Below are positions 56,585 through 64,000 of a stretch of DNA of 64,000 bases, piece by piece. The stretch covers positions 496,001 through 560,000 of the forward strand of contig CAVTMP010000007.1 of the NCBI GenBank assembly GCA_963735885.1, read 5' to 3'. Numbering within the stretch: the first letter of the stretch is position 1; each line of letters opens with the position of its first letter. Both the position numbers and the translations under genes were made by a program. This DNA is from JBBSBL01 sp963735885 (GTDB taxonomy: Bacteria; Actinomycetota; Thermoleophilia; Solirubrobacterales; Solirubrobacteraceae). The notes beneath the pieces are model-generated. The model was given only the letters and a program-made list of their open reading frames with translations, had not been told where the DNA came from and ran no database searches.

Positions 56585-57261
56585 TGCTCCGCACGGCCGC
56601 GGCGATCCTGCGCAAGGACCTGCTGGTCGAGCTGCGGGCGAAGGAGTCGGTCCCGGCGATGGCCCTCTTCTCGATCACGACGTTCGTCGTCTTCCACTTC
56701 GGGCTGCGCCGCGTCGGCGTGAGCGGGGACCTCGCCGCCGGCGTGCTGTGGGTCACGCTGCTCTTCGCCGCGATGCTCGGCGTCAACCGGCTCTTCGTCC
56801 CCGAGCGCGACCAGGGCGGCTTCGACGCCTTCCTGCTCGCCCCGGTCGACCGCACCGCGATGCTCGTCGCGAAGGCCGGCGGCGCTGTTCGCCTACCTCT
56901 GCCTGGTGGAGGTCGTCGCGGTGCCCGCCTTCGCGCTCCTCCTGCTCGAGCCGCCGCTCTCCCAGGCGCTGCCGGAGCTGATCGGCATCCTCGCGCTGGC
57001 CAACGCCGGCCTCGCGATCGTCGGCACGCTCGTCTCCGCGCTGGCGGTCCAGACGCGGATCCGCGACCTCATCGTCCCGCTCATCGCGCTGCCGCTGCTC
57101 GTGCCCGGCGCTGATCGGCGCGGCGCGCTCGACCGCGCCGCTGTTCGCCTCCGGCGGGCGCCGAGGTGGTCGACGGCACGTGGCTGGTGGTGCTCGCGCT
57201 GTACGATCTGGTCTTCGGCCTGTTCGCCTACGCCGTCTTCGACTTCCTGCTGGAGGACTGA
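56584..57261 (+). CDS. ccmB: CcmB, haem exporter membrane protein (three extra bases)
   Basis: Six-segment membrane subunit of the CcmABCD complex. It begins LRTAAAILRKDLLVELRAKE and contains FSITTFVVFHFGLRRV, FAAMLGVNRLFVPERDQGGF, IGILALANAGLAIVGTLVSA and FGLFAYAVFDFLLED. Frame changes at 56877-56878, GC(CG)GCG, at 57106-57107, CC(CG)GCG, and at 57158-57159, GG(GC)GCC, are all synonymous doublets. Three extra bases keep the total a multiple of three (about 224 residues corrected), so only reading the protein shows the problem. Confidence 0.85.
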
Positions 57262-57266
57262 CCCCG

Positions 57267-58025
57267 ATGACCTACGGCAAGGGGCTCCGGGCGCTCTCCC
57301 TCGCCACCGTCGCGATCCTGACCGCCGCCTTCGCGCTGGTCTTCTTCTACGCGCCGAACGACGCCGACCAGGGCTTCGTCCAGAAGATCTTCTACGTCCA
57401 CGTGCCGATGGCGATCGTGGCGCTGTGCGGCTTCGTCGGCGGGCGGGATCTTCGGCGATCCGGTACCTGCGCACCGGCGACCGGCGCTGGGACCTGCGCT
57501 CCTACGTCGCGATCCACCTGTCGCTCGTGCTCGCGGTCGGCGTGCTCATCACGGGCTCGATCTGGGCGAACGCCTCGTGGGGCCACTGGTGGGTGTGGGA
57601 CGAGCCGACGCTCGTCTCGTTCCTCATCGTCTTCCTGCTCTACGCCTCCTACCAGCCGCTGCGCTTCTCGATCGAGGATCCGGAGCGCCAGGCGCGCTAC
57701 GCCAGCGTGTTCGCGATCGTCGCCGGCGCCTTCGTGCCGATGAACTTCGTCGCCGTGCGTCTCGCCGAGCAGTTCACCCACCCGCGCGTGCTCGGCACGA
57801 CCGGCGGCTCGCTGCCGGGCTCGATGCGGCTCACGTTCCTCGTCGCGCTGCTCGGCGATGGTGCTGCTGTTCGTCACGCTCTGGAAGTACGAGATGGCGT
57901 CCAAGAACGCGAGCTTGCAGCTCCGCGCGCTGCGGCGGCGGCTGACCGGCGAGGACGAGGATCTGGTCCCCGCCGGACGCAGCGCCGCGCCGCGCCTCGC
58001 CCGGCCGGCGGCGGCGGCCGACTGA
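57267..58025 (+). CDS. ccmC: CcmC-like haem handling protein (three extra bases)
   Basis: Membrane protein that loads haem onto the maturation chaperone. FFYAPNDADQGFVQKIFYVH and VPMAIVALCGFVGGG start the protein; the tryptophan-rich haem motif is WGHWWVWDEPTLVSFLIVFL, flanked by conserved histidines. Frame changes at 57443-57444, GG(GC)GGG, 57453-57454, TT(CG)GCG (Phe or Leu, the only non-synonymous case), and 57853-57854, CT(CG)GCG. Corrected length about 251 residues. The stop overlaps the ccmD start (TGATG). Confidence 0.87.
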
Positions 58026-58265
58026 TGCCCGCGCTCCCGCTGGACGAGGCCGGCAAGTACGTCGCCGGCGCCTACGTCGTCTTCTTCGCGCTGATCCTGA
58101 TCTACGTCGCGATCATGGCCGTGAAGCTCCAGCGCTTCGAGCGCGACGTGGCCGAGCTGCACGCCGAGCTCGACGCTCGGGACCGCGCCCGCGAGTCCCC
58201 GTCCTCCGACGCCGAGGCCGCCGACGCCGAGCGCCCGCGCCGGCCGCGGAGCGGGAGGTCGGTGA
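58025..58265 (+). CDS. ccmD: CcmD-like small membrane protein (frame unresolved at 3' end)
   Basis: About 79 residues with one membrane helix (YVVFFALILIYVAIMAVKLQ) and a charged tail, as in CcmD. As written, the frame has no stop and runs into hemA. If one base is extra, as in the neighbours, it would end at TGA 58263-58265, overlapping the hemA GTG; 241 nt is 3n+1. A doublet near 58235 is a candidate. A true ccmD-hemA fusion is the less likely reading. Confidence 0.65.
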
Positions 58266-59608
58266 GCGAGGTCCTCGCGCTCGGGGTCTCGCACAAGACC
58301 GCGCCGGTCGAGCTGCGCGAGCGCCTCGCGCTGCCCGCCGGGCCGGCCGAGGCGTTCCTCGGCGACCTCGTGGCCGGCTCGGACGTCCACGAGGCGGTCG
58401 CGATCTCGACCTGCAACCGCACCGAGGTCTACCTCGTCGCCGCCGATCCCGTCGCGGCCGAGACGGCGGTGCTCGGGATGCTCGCCCGGCGCGGCGGCAT
58501 CCGGCCCACCGAGCTCGCCCGCTCGATCTACGCGCTGCGCAACTGCGACGCCGCGCGCCACCTCTACCGCGTGACCGCCGGGCTGGAGTCGATGATCGTC
58601 GGCGAGGCCGAGGTGCAGGGCCAGGTCAAGCGCGCCTACGAGGGGGCGCTGGAGGCCGGGTCCACCGGCCCGCTGACCAACCGCCTGTTCCACGCCGCGC
58701 TCGCCACCGGCAAGCGCGTGCGCACCGAGACGGCGATCGGCGAGCGGCATCTCAGCGTCTCGAGCGTGGCCGTCGCCCTCGCGCGCGACGTGCTCGGCGA
58801 CCTCGCCGAGCGCCACGTCGTCGATCCTCGGCGCCGGCGAGACGAGCGAGCTCGCCGCCCGGGCGCTCGCCGGCCAGGGCGTGACGACGATCTTCGTCGC
58901 GAACCGCCGCCGCGACCGCGCGCCTGGCGCTCGCGTCCCGCTTCGGCGGCGAGGCCGTGCTCCTCGACGCACCTCCCCGAGGAGCTCGCACGCGCCGACA
59001 TCGTCGTCGCCTCGACGTCCTCGCCGCACCCGATCGTCACCGCCGAGGAGCTCGCGCTCGTCATGCGGCGCCGCGCGGGCCGCCCGCTGCTGCTCGTCGA
59101 CCTCGCGGTGCCGCGCGACGTCGAGGCCGGGTGCCGGGAGCTCCCCGGCGTGACGCTGCACGACATCGACGACCTCCAGGCGGTCGTGCGGCGCAACCGC
59201 TCGGTCCGCGAGGCCGAGGCCGAGCACGCGGAGGAGATCGTCGAGGAGGAGATCCAGGTCTTCGCCCGCTGGCTCGGGTCGCTCGACGTGCTGCCCACGG
59301 TCTCGGCGCTCCGCGCGCACGGCCGGTCGATCGCCGACGGGGTCGTGGAGGAGAACGCCGGACGCTGGGAGAGCGCGTCGCCGCGCGACCTCGAGCGGGC
59401 GGCGGCCATCGCCCGGGCCGTGGCCACCCGGCTGCTGCACGAGCCCACGCTCCACCTCAAGCGACGCGAGGACGGCCGGGCGCACGGGCGCATCGAGCTG
59501 CTGCGCGAGCTGTTCGGCCTCGACGACGACCCGGCGGAGGCGGAGGCCGAGGGCGAGCCCGCCGAGGTGCATCCGCTCCCGCGCCGCGCGGAGTCCCGCG
59601 GACGCTGA
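58262..59608 (+). CDS. hemA: HemA, glutamyl-tRNA reductase (three extra bases)
   Basis: First committed enzyme of C5 haem synthesis, reducing glutamyl-tRNA to glutamate-1-semialdehyde. LALGVSHKTAPVELRERLAL, the catalytic cysteine in AVAISTCNRTEVYLVAADPV, GLESMIVGEAEVQGQVKRAY, then the NADPH domain VILGAGETSELAARALAGQG (corrected frame), ADIVVASTSSPHPIV and DLAVPRDVEAG. Frame changes at 58822-58823, GT(CG)ATC, 58922-58923, GC(GC)CTG, and 58965-58966, CT(CG)ACG, all synonymous. About 447 residues when corrected. Confidence 0.88.
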   Translation: MSEVLALGVSHKTAPVELRERLALPAGPAEAFLGDLVAGSDVHEAVAISTCNRTEVYLVAADPVAAETAVLGMLARRGGIRPTELARSIYALRNCDAARHLYRVTAGLESMIVGEAEVQGQVKRAYEGALEAGSTGPLTNRLFHAALATGKRVRTETAIGERHLSVSSVAVALARDVLGDLAERHVVDPRRRRDERARRPGARRPGRDDDLRREPPPRPRAWRSRPASAARPCSSTHLPEELARADIVVASTSSPHPIVTAEELALVMRRRAGRPLLLVDLAVPRDVEAGCRELPGVTLHDIDDLQAVVRRNRSVREAEAEHAEEIVEEEIQVFARWLGSLDVLPTVSALRAHGRSIADGVVEENAGRWESASPRDLERAAAIARAVATRLLHEPTLHLKRREDGRAHGRIELLRELFGLDDDPAEAEAEGEPAEVHPLPRRAESRGR

Positions 59609-59616
59609 GGCCGGGC

Positions 59617-60537
59617 GTGCTGCGGCTCGGCACGCGCGGCAGCGCGCTCGCGCTGGCCCAGGCCCGCTGGGTGGCCGGGCGCCTCGGCGGCGAGGTGGAG
59701 ATCGTGCCCGTGCGCGCCGAGCCGGCGGACGCCGGGGACAAGTCGCGCTGGGTCGGCGGGCTCGAGGCGGCGCTGCTCGCGGGGGAGGTCGACCTCGCCG
59801 TCCACTCCGCCAAGGACGTGCCCGGGGAGATCGCCGACGGGCTCGCGCTGGCCGGGGTGCCGGGCCGCGAGGACCCGCGCGACGCGCTCTGCGGAGCCGC
59901 GTCCGCGGTCGCGCTGCCGGCCGGCGCGCGCGTGGGGACGAGCAGCCTGCGCCGCGCCGCGCAGGTCCGGGCGCTCCGCGAGGACGTGACGGTCGTGGCC
60001 CTGCACGGCAACGTCGATACGCGGCTGGGCAAGCTCGCCGAGGGCGCGTGCGACGCGATCGTGCTCGCGCTCGCGGGCCTGCGCCGGCTCGGGCGCGAGG
60101 ACGCGGCCGGCGGCGTCGCCGACCTCGACGCCATGACGCCCGCGCCGGGGCAGGGGGCGCTGCTGCTCGAGGCGCGGGCCGGCGACGCGGCCGCGCTGGC
60201 GGCCGCGGCCGCCGTCGCGGACGCCCGCGCCGGGGCCGCCGTGCAGGCCGAGCGCGCGGTGGCCGCCGCGCTCGGCGCCACCTGCCACACGCCGCTGGGC
60301 GCCCACGCCGCCCCGGCCGGGGAGGAGCTCGTCCTGCGGGCGTTCGTCGGGCTGCCCGACGGCTCGGCGTGGGCGCGGGACGTGCTGCGCGGCGCGGCTG
60401 CGGAGCCCGCCCGGCTCGGCGAGGCCGTCGCCGCGCGGCTGCGGGCCGCGGGCGCCGGGGACCTGCTCGCGCAGGCGGAGGCGCGCGGCGGCCCGCCGCC
60501 CGCCGCGCTCCCGGACGGCGCCGCGGTCGGCGCGTGA
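59617..60537 (+). CDS. hemC: HemC, porphobilinogen deaminase
   Basis: Joins four porphobilinogens into hydroxymethylbilane. 306 residues: LRLGTRGSALALAQARWVAG, DLAVHSAKDVPGEIADGLAL, VGTSSLRRAAQVRALREDVT, NVDTRLGKL, and the dipyrromethane cofactor cysteine in AALGATCHTPLGAHAAP. Starts at GTG 59617, 8 nt after hemA, and overlaps the next gene by 4 nt. Confidence 0.96.
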   Translation: MLRLGTRGSALALAQARWVAGRLGGEVEIVPVRAEPADAGDKSRWVGGLEAALLAGEVDLAVHSAKDVPGEIADGLALAGVPGREDPRDALCGAASAVALPAGARVGTSSLRRAAQVRALREDVTVVALHGNVDTRLGKLAEGACDAIVLALAGLRRLGREDAAGGVADLDAMTPAPGQGALLLEARAGDAAALAAAAAVADARAGAAVQAERAVAAALGATCHTPLGAHAAPAGEELVLRAFVGLPDGSAWARDVLRGAAAEPARLGEAVAARLRAAGAGDLLAQAEARGGPPPAALPDGAAVGA

Positions 60538-62030
60538 GCGGGATCGTCCATCTCGTCGGCGCCGGCCCGGGCGACCCCGGGCTGCTCACCGCGCGCGCGC
60601 TCGAGCTCATCGGGATCGCCGACGTGATCGTCCACGACCGCCTCATCCCGCCCGGCGCGCTCGACGGGGCCCGTGAGGACGCGATCCGGCTCTACGTCGG
60701 CAAGGAGGGCGGCGGGCCCTCCACGCCGCAGGCCGAGATCGATCGCCTGCTCGTGGAGCACGCCCGCGCGGGCCGCACGGTCGTGCGCCTCAAGGGCGGC
60801 GACCCCTTCGTCTTCGGGCGCGGCGGCGAGGAGGCCGCGGTGCTGCGCGCCCAGGGCATCCGCTTCGAGGTCGTGCCGGGCATCACCGCCGGGATCGCCG
60901 CCCCGGCGTACGCGGGCATCCCCGTGACCCAGCGCGACCGCGCGAGCGCCGTCGCCCTCGTCACCGGCCACGAGGACCCGGACAAGCCCGAGACGGCGCT
61001 CGACTGGCCGGCGCTCGCCCGCTTCCCGGGCACGCTGGTCTTCTACATGGGCGTGAAGCGCCTGCCGGAGATCGCCGCGGCGCTCGTGGCCGGCGGTCGC
61101 GCGCCCGGCGAGCCGGCGGCGGTCGTGGAGCGGGGCACGCTGCCGGGACAGCGGACGGTGCTCGGCACGCTCGCGACGATCGCGCAGGACGCGGACGCGG
61201 CCGGCGTCCGCCCGCCGTCGATCACCCTCGTCGGACCGGTGGCCGCGCTGCGCTCGGAGCTCGGCTCGTGGTTCGAGGCCCGCCCGCTCGCGGGCCGGCG
61301 CGTGGCCGTCACCCGCGCGCGCGCCCAGGCGAGCGGCCTCGCGGCCCGGCTGCGGGCCCTCGGGGCCGAGGCGCTCGAGACCCCGGCGATCCGCATCGTG
61401 CCGCTCGACGCCGGCGTCCCGCTCGACCCCGCCGGCTACGACCTGCTGTGCCTCACGAGCCCCAACGGCGTGCGACTGCTCTTCGCCCGCCTCGCCGCGG
61501 GCGGCCGCGACGCGCGCGCGCTGCACGGGGCGACGGTCGCGGCGATCGGCCCGGGCACGGCCCGCGCGCTGGCCGAGCACGGGGTGGCCGCGGACGTCGT
61601 GCCGGAGCGCTTCGTGGCCGAGGCGCTCGTCGAGGCGCTCGCCGGCGTGCCGGCGCGCCGCGCGCTCGTCGCGCGCGCCCGCGAGGCGCGCGACGTCCTG
61701 CCCGACGCGCTGCGCGCCCGGGGCGCCGAGGTCGACGTCGTCGCGCTGTACGAGACCGTGGCCGAGCCGCTCTCCCCGGCGGAGGTCGCGGCGACCACCG
61801 GCGCCGACTACGTCACCTTCACGTCCTCCTCGACCGTGCGCTTCCTCCTCGCGGCGATCGGCGGCGCGGACGGCCTGCGGCCGCCGGGCGGCGGCGGGCC
61901 GCGCCTCGCGTCGATCGGCCCGGTGACGAGCGGGACGCTGCGCGACCACGGTCTCGAACCCGACGTCGAGGCCGCGCGCCACGACGTCGACGGCCTCGTC
62001 GCGGCGCTCGTGGCGGACGCGGGGACCTGA
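60534..62030 (+). CDS. cobA-hemD: Fused uroporphyrinogen-III C-methyltransferase and uroporphyrinogen-III synthase (CobA-HemD)
   Basis: A 498-residue fusion. Residues 1 to about 245 are SUMT (HLVGAGPGDPGLLTARALEL, VVRLKGGDPFVFGRGGEEAA, GIPVTQRDRASAVALVTGHE), which doubly methylates uroporphyrinogen III toward sirohaem and B12. From about residue 250 (PLAGRRVAVTRARAQASGLA) to the end is HemD, which closes the ring (LLCLTSPNGVRLLFARL, VTFTSSSTVRFLLAAIGG, SIGPVTSGTLRDHGLEPD). One protein thus makes uroporphyrinogen III and diverts it to sirohaem, fitting the sirC-like gene upstream. Overlaps both neighbours. Confidence 0.96.
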   Translation: MSGIVHLVGAGPGDPGLLTARALELIGIADVIVHDRLIPPGALDGAREDAIRLYVGKEGGGPSTPQAEIDRLLVEHARAGRTVVRLKGGDPFVFGRGGEEAAVLRAQGIRFEVVPGITAGIAAPAYAGIPVTQRDRASAVALVTGHEDPDKPETALDWPALARFPGTLVFYMGVKRLPEIAAALVAGGRAPGEPAAVVERGTLPGQRTVLGTLATIAQDADAAGVRPPSITLVGPVAALRSELGSWFEARPLAGRRVAVTRARAQASGLAARLRALGAEALETPAIRIVPLDAGVPLDPAGYDLLCLTSPNGVRLLFARLAAGGRDARALHGATVAAIGPGTARALAEHGVAADVVPERFVAEALVEALAGVPARRALVARAREARDVLPDALRARGAEVDVVALYETVAEPLSPAEVAATTGADYVTFTSSSTVRFLLAAIGGADGLRPPGGGGPRLASIGPVTSGTLRDHGLEPDVEAARHDVDGLVAALVADAGT

Positions 62031-62845
62031 TGGAGGCCCCGCCCGTCATCACCTTCCTCTCCGACTACGGCCTCGAGGACGAGTGGGTCGGGGTGGTGCA
62101 CGGCGTCATCGCGCGCCTGTGCCCGGCGGCGCGGGTCGTCGACCTGACCCACGGCGTGCCGCGCCACGACGTGCGGCGCGGCGCGCTGCTGCTCCGCTCC
62201 GCGCTGCCCTACGCACCGGCCGGGGTCCACCTCGCCGTCGTCGACCCCGAGGTCGGGGGGGCGCGGCGGGCCGTCGCCCTGCGCTGTGGCGACGGGCGCC
62301 TGCTCGTCGGTCCCGACAACGGCCTGCTGGCGCTCGCCGCGCACGACGCCGGCGGCGTGGTCGAGGCCGTCGAGATCGCGCGCTCCCCCTGGCGCCTCGA
62401 GCCCGTGTCGGCGACCTTCCACGGGCGCGACCTCTTCGCGCCCGTCGCCGCCCGCCTCGCGGCCGGGGACGCGCTCGCCGCCGCCGGCGAGCCGGTCGAC
62501 CCGGCGGAGCTCACCGGGCTGCGCCTCCCGCAGCCGCGCCGCGACGGCGCGGCGCTCGTCGCGCACGTCCTCACGCTCGACCGCTTCGGCAACGCGGCGC
62601 TCGACGCCGGGCACGACGACGCCGCGGACTGGGGCGTGGGCGTCGGGCGCGAGGTGCGGATCGAGCGGGACGGGTCCCCGCCCGCGGCCGCCCGCCTCGC
62701 CCGCACCTTCGCCGACGCCGAGCCGGGCGCGCTCGTGCTCTACGAGGACGCCGCCCGGCTCCTCGCGCTCGCGGTGAACCGCGGCAGCGCCGCCGAGCGG
62801 CTCGGGCTCGCGCCCGACGACGAGCTGCGGCTCGTGCCGGCGTGA
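62030..62845 (+). CDS. S-adenosylmethionine hydrolase (DUF62/SAM hydroxide adenosyltransferase family)
   Basis: A 271-residue protein of the fluorinase/chlorinase-like fold. ITFLSDYGLEDEWVGVVHGV, HLAVVDPEVGGARRAVALRC, LLVGPDNGLLALAAHD, SATFHGRDLFAPVAARLA, LTLDRFGNAALDAG and LAVNRGSAAERLGLAPDD all match. The family normally hydrolyses SAM to adenosine and methionine. Coupled to cobA-hemD (TGATG), which consumes SAM, so a role in SAM balance is possible but unproven. Confidence 0.9.
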   Translation: MEAPPVITFLSDYGLEDEWVGVVHGVIARLCPAARVVDLTHGVPRHDVRRGALLLRSALPYAPAGVHLAVVDPEVGGARRAVALRCGDGRLLVGPDNGLLALAAHDAGGVVEAVEIARSPWRLEPVSATFHGRDLFAPVAARLAAGDALAAAGEPVDPAELTGLRLPQPRRDGAALVAHVLTLDRFGNAALDAGHDDAADWGVGVGREVRIERDGSPPAAARLARTFADAEPGALVLYEDAARLLALAVNRGSAAERLGLAPDDELRLVPA

Positions 62846-63546
62846 GCCCGCCGGCGCCGCGGCTCGGAGCGCCCCGCCTCCATCTCCGCCGCACCGCCTC
62901 GACGAGCGATCGAGCCCGGGAGCTCGCCGCCGCGGGCGCGCCGCACGGGACGCTCGTGACCGCCGCCGAGCAGACCGCGGGACGGGGGCGCCAGGGCCGA
63001 ACGTGGAGCGCTCCGCCGGGCCGCGCGCTGCTCTGCTCGCTCGTCCTCCGGGAGCCGCCGCGCCTGCTGCCGCTCGCCGCCGGCGTGGCCGTCGCCGAGG
63101 CCATCGGCCCCGACGCCCGGCTCAAGTGGCCCAACGACGTCCTGCTGGACGGGCGCAAGGTCGCGGGCATCCTCGCCGAGGGGCGGCCGCAGGAGGGCTG
63201 GGCCGTGCTCGGGATCGGGATCAACGTCGCGGTGCGGGGCGAGGACCTGCCCGACGCCCTCCGCGCGACCGCCGGCGGCCTCGCCCGGGAGCCGGGCGAG
63301 GTCGCGACGGTGCTCGCCACCCTGCTCGACCGCCTGACCGCCCGGCTCGTCGCGGGCGAGGGCGAGACCCTCGACGCCTTCCGCGCCCGCGACGCCCTGG
63401 CCGGGAGGGAGGTCGCCTGGGCGGGCGGGGCGGGCACCGCCTCCGGGGTGGACGGCGAGGGGCGGCTGGTGGTCGTCGGGCCCGGCGGGACCCGGCGCGC
63501 GCTCGAGGCCGGCGAGGTCCACCTCGGGCCCGGCGCCGGCGCCTGA
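62842..63546 (+). CDS. birA: Biotin-protein ligase, class I (no DNA-binding domain)
   Basis: A 234-residue ligase that biotinylates carboxylase carrier proteins. The biotin-AMP loop GRGRQGRTWSAPPGRALLCS, LKWPNDVLLDGRKVAGILAE and VLGIGINVAVRG are intact, with a short C-terminal domain. No N-terminal helix-turn-helix, so it is not a BirA repressor. GTG 62842 overlaps the SAM hydrolase stop. Last gene of the co-directional run. Confidence 0.95.
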   Translation: MSPPAPRLGAPRLHLRRTASTSDRARELAAAGAPHGTLVTAAEQTAGRGRQGRTWSAPPGRALLCSLVLREPPRLLPLAAGVAVAEAIGPDARLKWPNDVLLDGRKVAGILAEGRPQEGWAVLGIGINVAVRGEDLPDALRATAGGLAREPGEVATVLATLLDRLTARLVAGEGETLDAFRARDALAGREVAWAGGAGTASGVDGEGRLVVVGPGGTRRALEAGEVHLGPGAGA

Positions 63547-63590
63547 GCGGCCCGCCGGGCCTCGGCCGAGACCCGCCCGGGGCGGCCGTC

Positions 63591-64000
63591 TCAGTCGCGA
63601 GGGCCGGCGCCGTCGTCGGCCGGGGCCTCGAGCGCCTCGGCCACGGCGTCGTCGACCGCTTCTCGATCCGCGCCATCCTCGACCTCGGGCGCGGACTCGT
63701 CGACCGGGTCGGCGAGCGCCTCGGTGAGGACCTCGTCGCTCGGCGCGTCGGTCGCCGCCGCCCGCGAGGCGACCGCGGCCGGCGGCGCTCCGCCGCCCTC
63801 GGCCTTGCCGCCGCCCTTTCGCCGCCGCCGCGACCCGCGGCCGCCGCGCTTGCCCTTCGGGAAGTTCCGCAGCAGCTCCCGGGCCAGCGCGGAGGGCTTG
63901 CGCGCCATGCGGGTCCGCGCGCCGCGCAGCGCCTCCTCGGCCTCCGGGGTGTGCGCCAGCGCGGCGGCGAGCAGGGCGGCGGACAGGCGGCGGTCCTGCT
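63591..64000 (-). CDS. C-terminal part of an unknown protein (5' end beyond window)
   Basis: An ATG at 63908 gives 105 residues, but the same frame is open to the window edge (QDRRLSAALLAAALAHTPEA, EEALRGARTRMARKPSALAR), so this is probably the tail of a larger protein. It has a basic stretch (KGKRGGRGSRRRRKGGGKAE) followed by an acidic one (about 27 of the last 55 residues are Asp, Glu or Ala). I do not recognise it; basic-acidic tails like this occur in nucleic-acid-binding proteins. Confidence 0.5.
   Translation of the reverse strand, partial: QDRRLSAALLAAALAHTPEAEEALRGARTRMARKPSALARELLRNFPKGKRGGRGSRRRRKGGGKAEGGGAPPAAVASRAAATDAPSDEVLTEALADPVDESAPEVEDGADREAVDDAVAEALEAPADDGAGPRD

Noticed and set aside
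57121..57140. A fourth C/G doublet in ccmB near 57130
   Set aside because: Re-reading shows the frame is already correct there (AARSTAPLFASGG), and the total length allows only three extra bases.
54905..59608. Pseudogenes or programmed frameshifting in moaC, ccmABC and hemA
   Set aside because: Every shift follows the C/G wobble doublet rule and leaves all catalytic motifs intact; no slippery sequence or stimulatory structure is shared. Decay would also bring stops and deletions.
1..64000. tRNA or rRNA genes
   Set aside because: I looked for conserved tRNA arms and rRNA-like stretches and saw none, though a covariance search would be more reliable.

Overview
The window is a very GC-rich (roughly 73-75% by eye) bacterial chromosome segment, densely packed on both strands. 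It has an actinobacterial flavour: strong C/G third-position bias, many GTG starts, 4-base GTGA/ATGA overlaps, PspC/LuxR signalling, a BldC-like regulator, an R2lox-type oxidase and DUF2236. A deep-branching lineage such as Thermoleophilia (Solirubrobacterales/Gaiellales-like) is my best guess; there is no rRNA or other marker to prove it. No tRNA, rRNA, CRISPR array, IS element or prophage was seen.

Layout. 1-10 kb: CoA-transferase (cut at the left edge) and cupin, a transporter of the TauE/SafE family split into two half-size genes, trehalose phosphatase, an ArsR-SRPBCC fusion regulator, DUF554, a glycosyltransferase, a PHP-type DNA polymerase X and a hydrolase-cyclase fusion. 9.5-19 kb: SpoIIM-like protein, thioredoxin, IleRS, then a sensory block (MerR-like / Zn-ribbon-PAS / MerR-like facing a membrane HD-GYP phosphodiesterase and a small HTH protein) and PPK2. 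19.2-24.3 kb: a full arsenic island (arsJ, GAPDH, arsC, acr3 facing arsR-arsM). 24.3-43 kb: mostly housekeeping and redox genes (fumarase, two-gene ALDH/MaoC unit, UbiB kinase, VapBC, 5'-3' exonuclease, R2lox, quinone reductase, PhzF, YchF, HAD phosphatase, methylmalonyl-CoA epimerase, short FtsH, DUF1385, M20 peptidase, ChrA). 43.1-43.7 kb is a repeat-rich intergenic stretch. 43.7-50 kb: RarA, a PspC/LiaF-like envelope-stress two-component unit and an aldehyde dehydrogenase. 50.1-52.0 kb is a gene graveyard (an esterase broken around a piece of an AAA/cyclase regulator). 52-64 kb: orphan PilT, DUF2236, then a long co-directional tetrapyrrole/cofactor/cytochrome run: sirC-like, moaC, mog, ccmABCD, hemA, hemC, cobA-hemD, SAM hydrolase, birA.

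Two sequence-wide patterns stand out. First, many starts that are not translationally coupled lie 6-9 nt after a -10-like hexamer (CATACT, TACGCT, TAGAAT and similar), which suggests leaderless transcription; in two places one AT core appears to serve both directions, and in three places the upstream gene's TAG stop is the start of the -10. Second, every clear frameshift (arsC, GAPDH, moaC, ccmA, ccmB, ccmC, hemA and a small hypothetical gene) is one extra base at a codon third position where the sequence reads CG or GC and either base alone restores the frame. This looks like both alleles of a C/G wobble polymorphism being written into a consensus, so I treat those genes as probably intact in the living cell.
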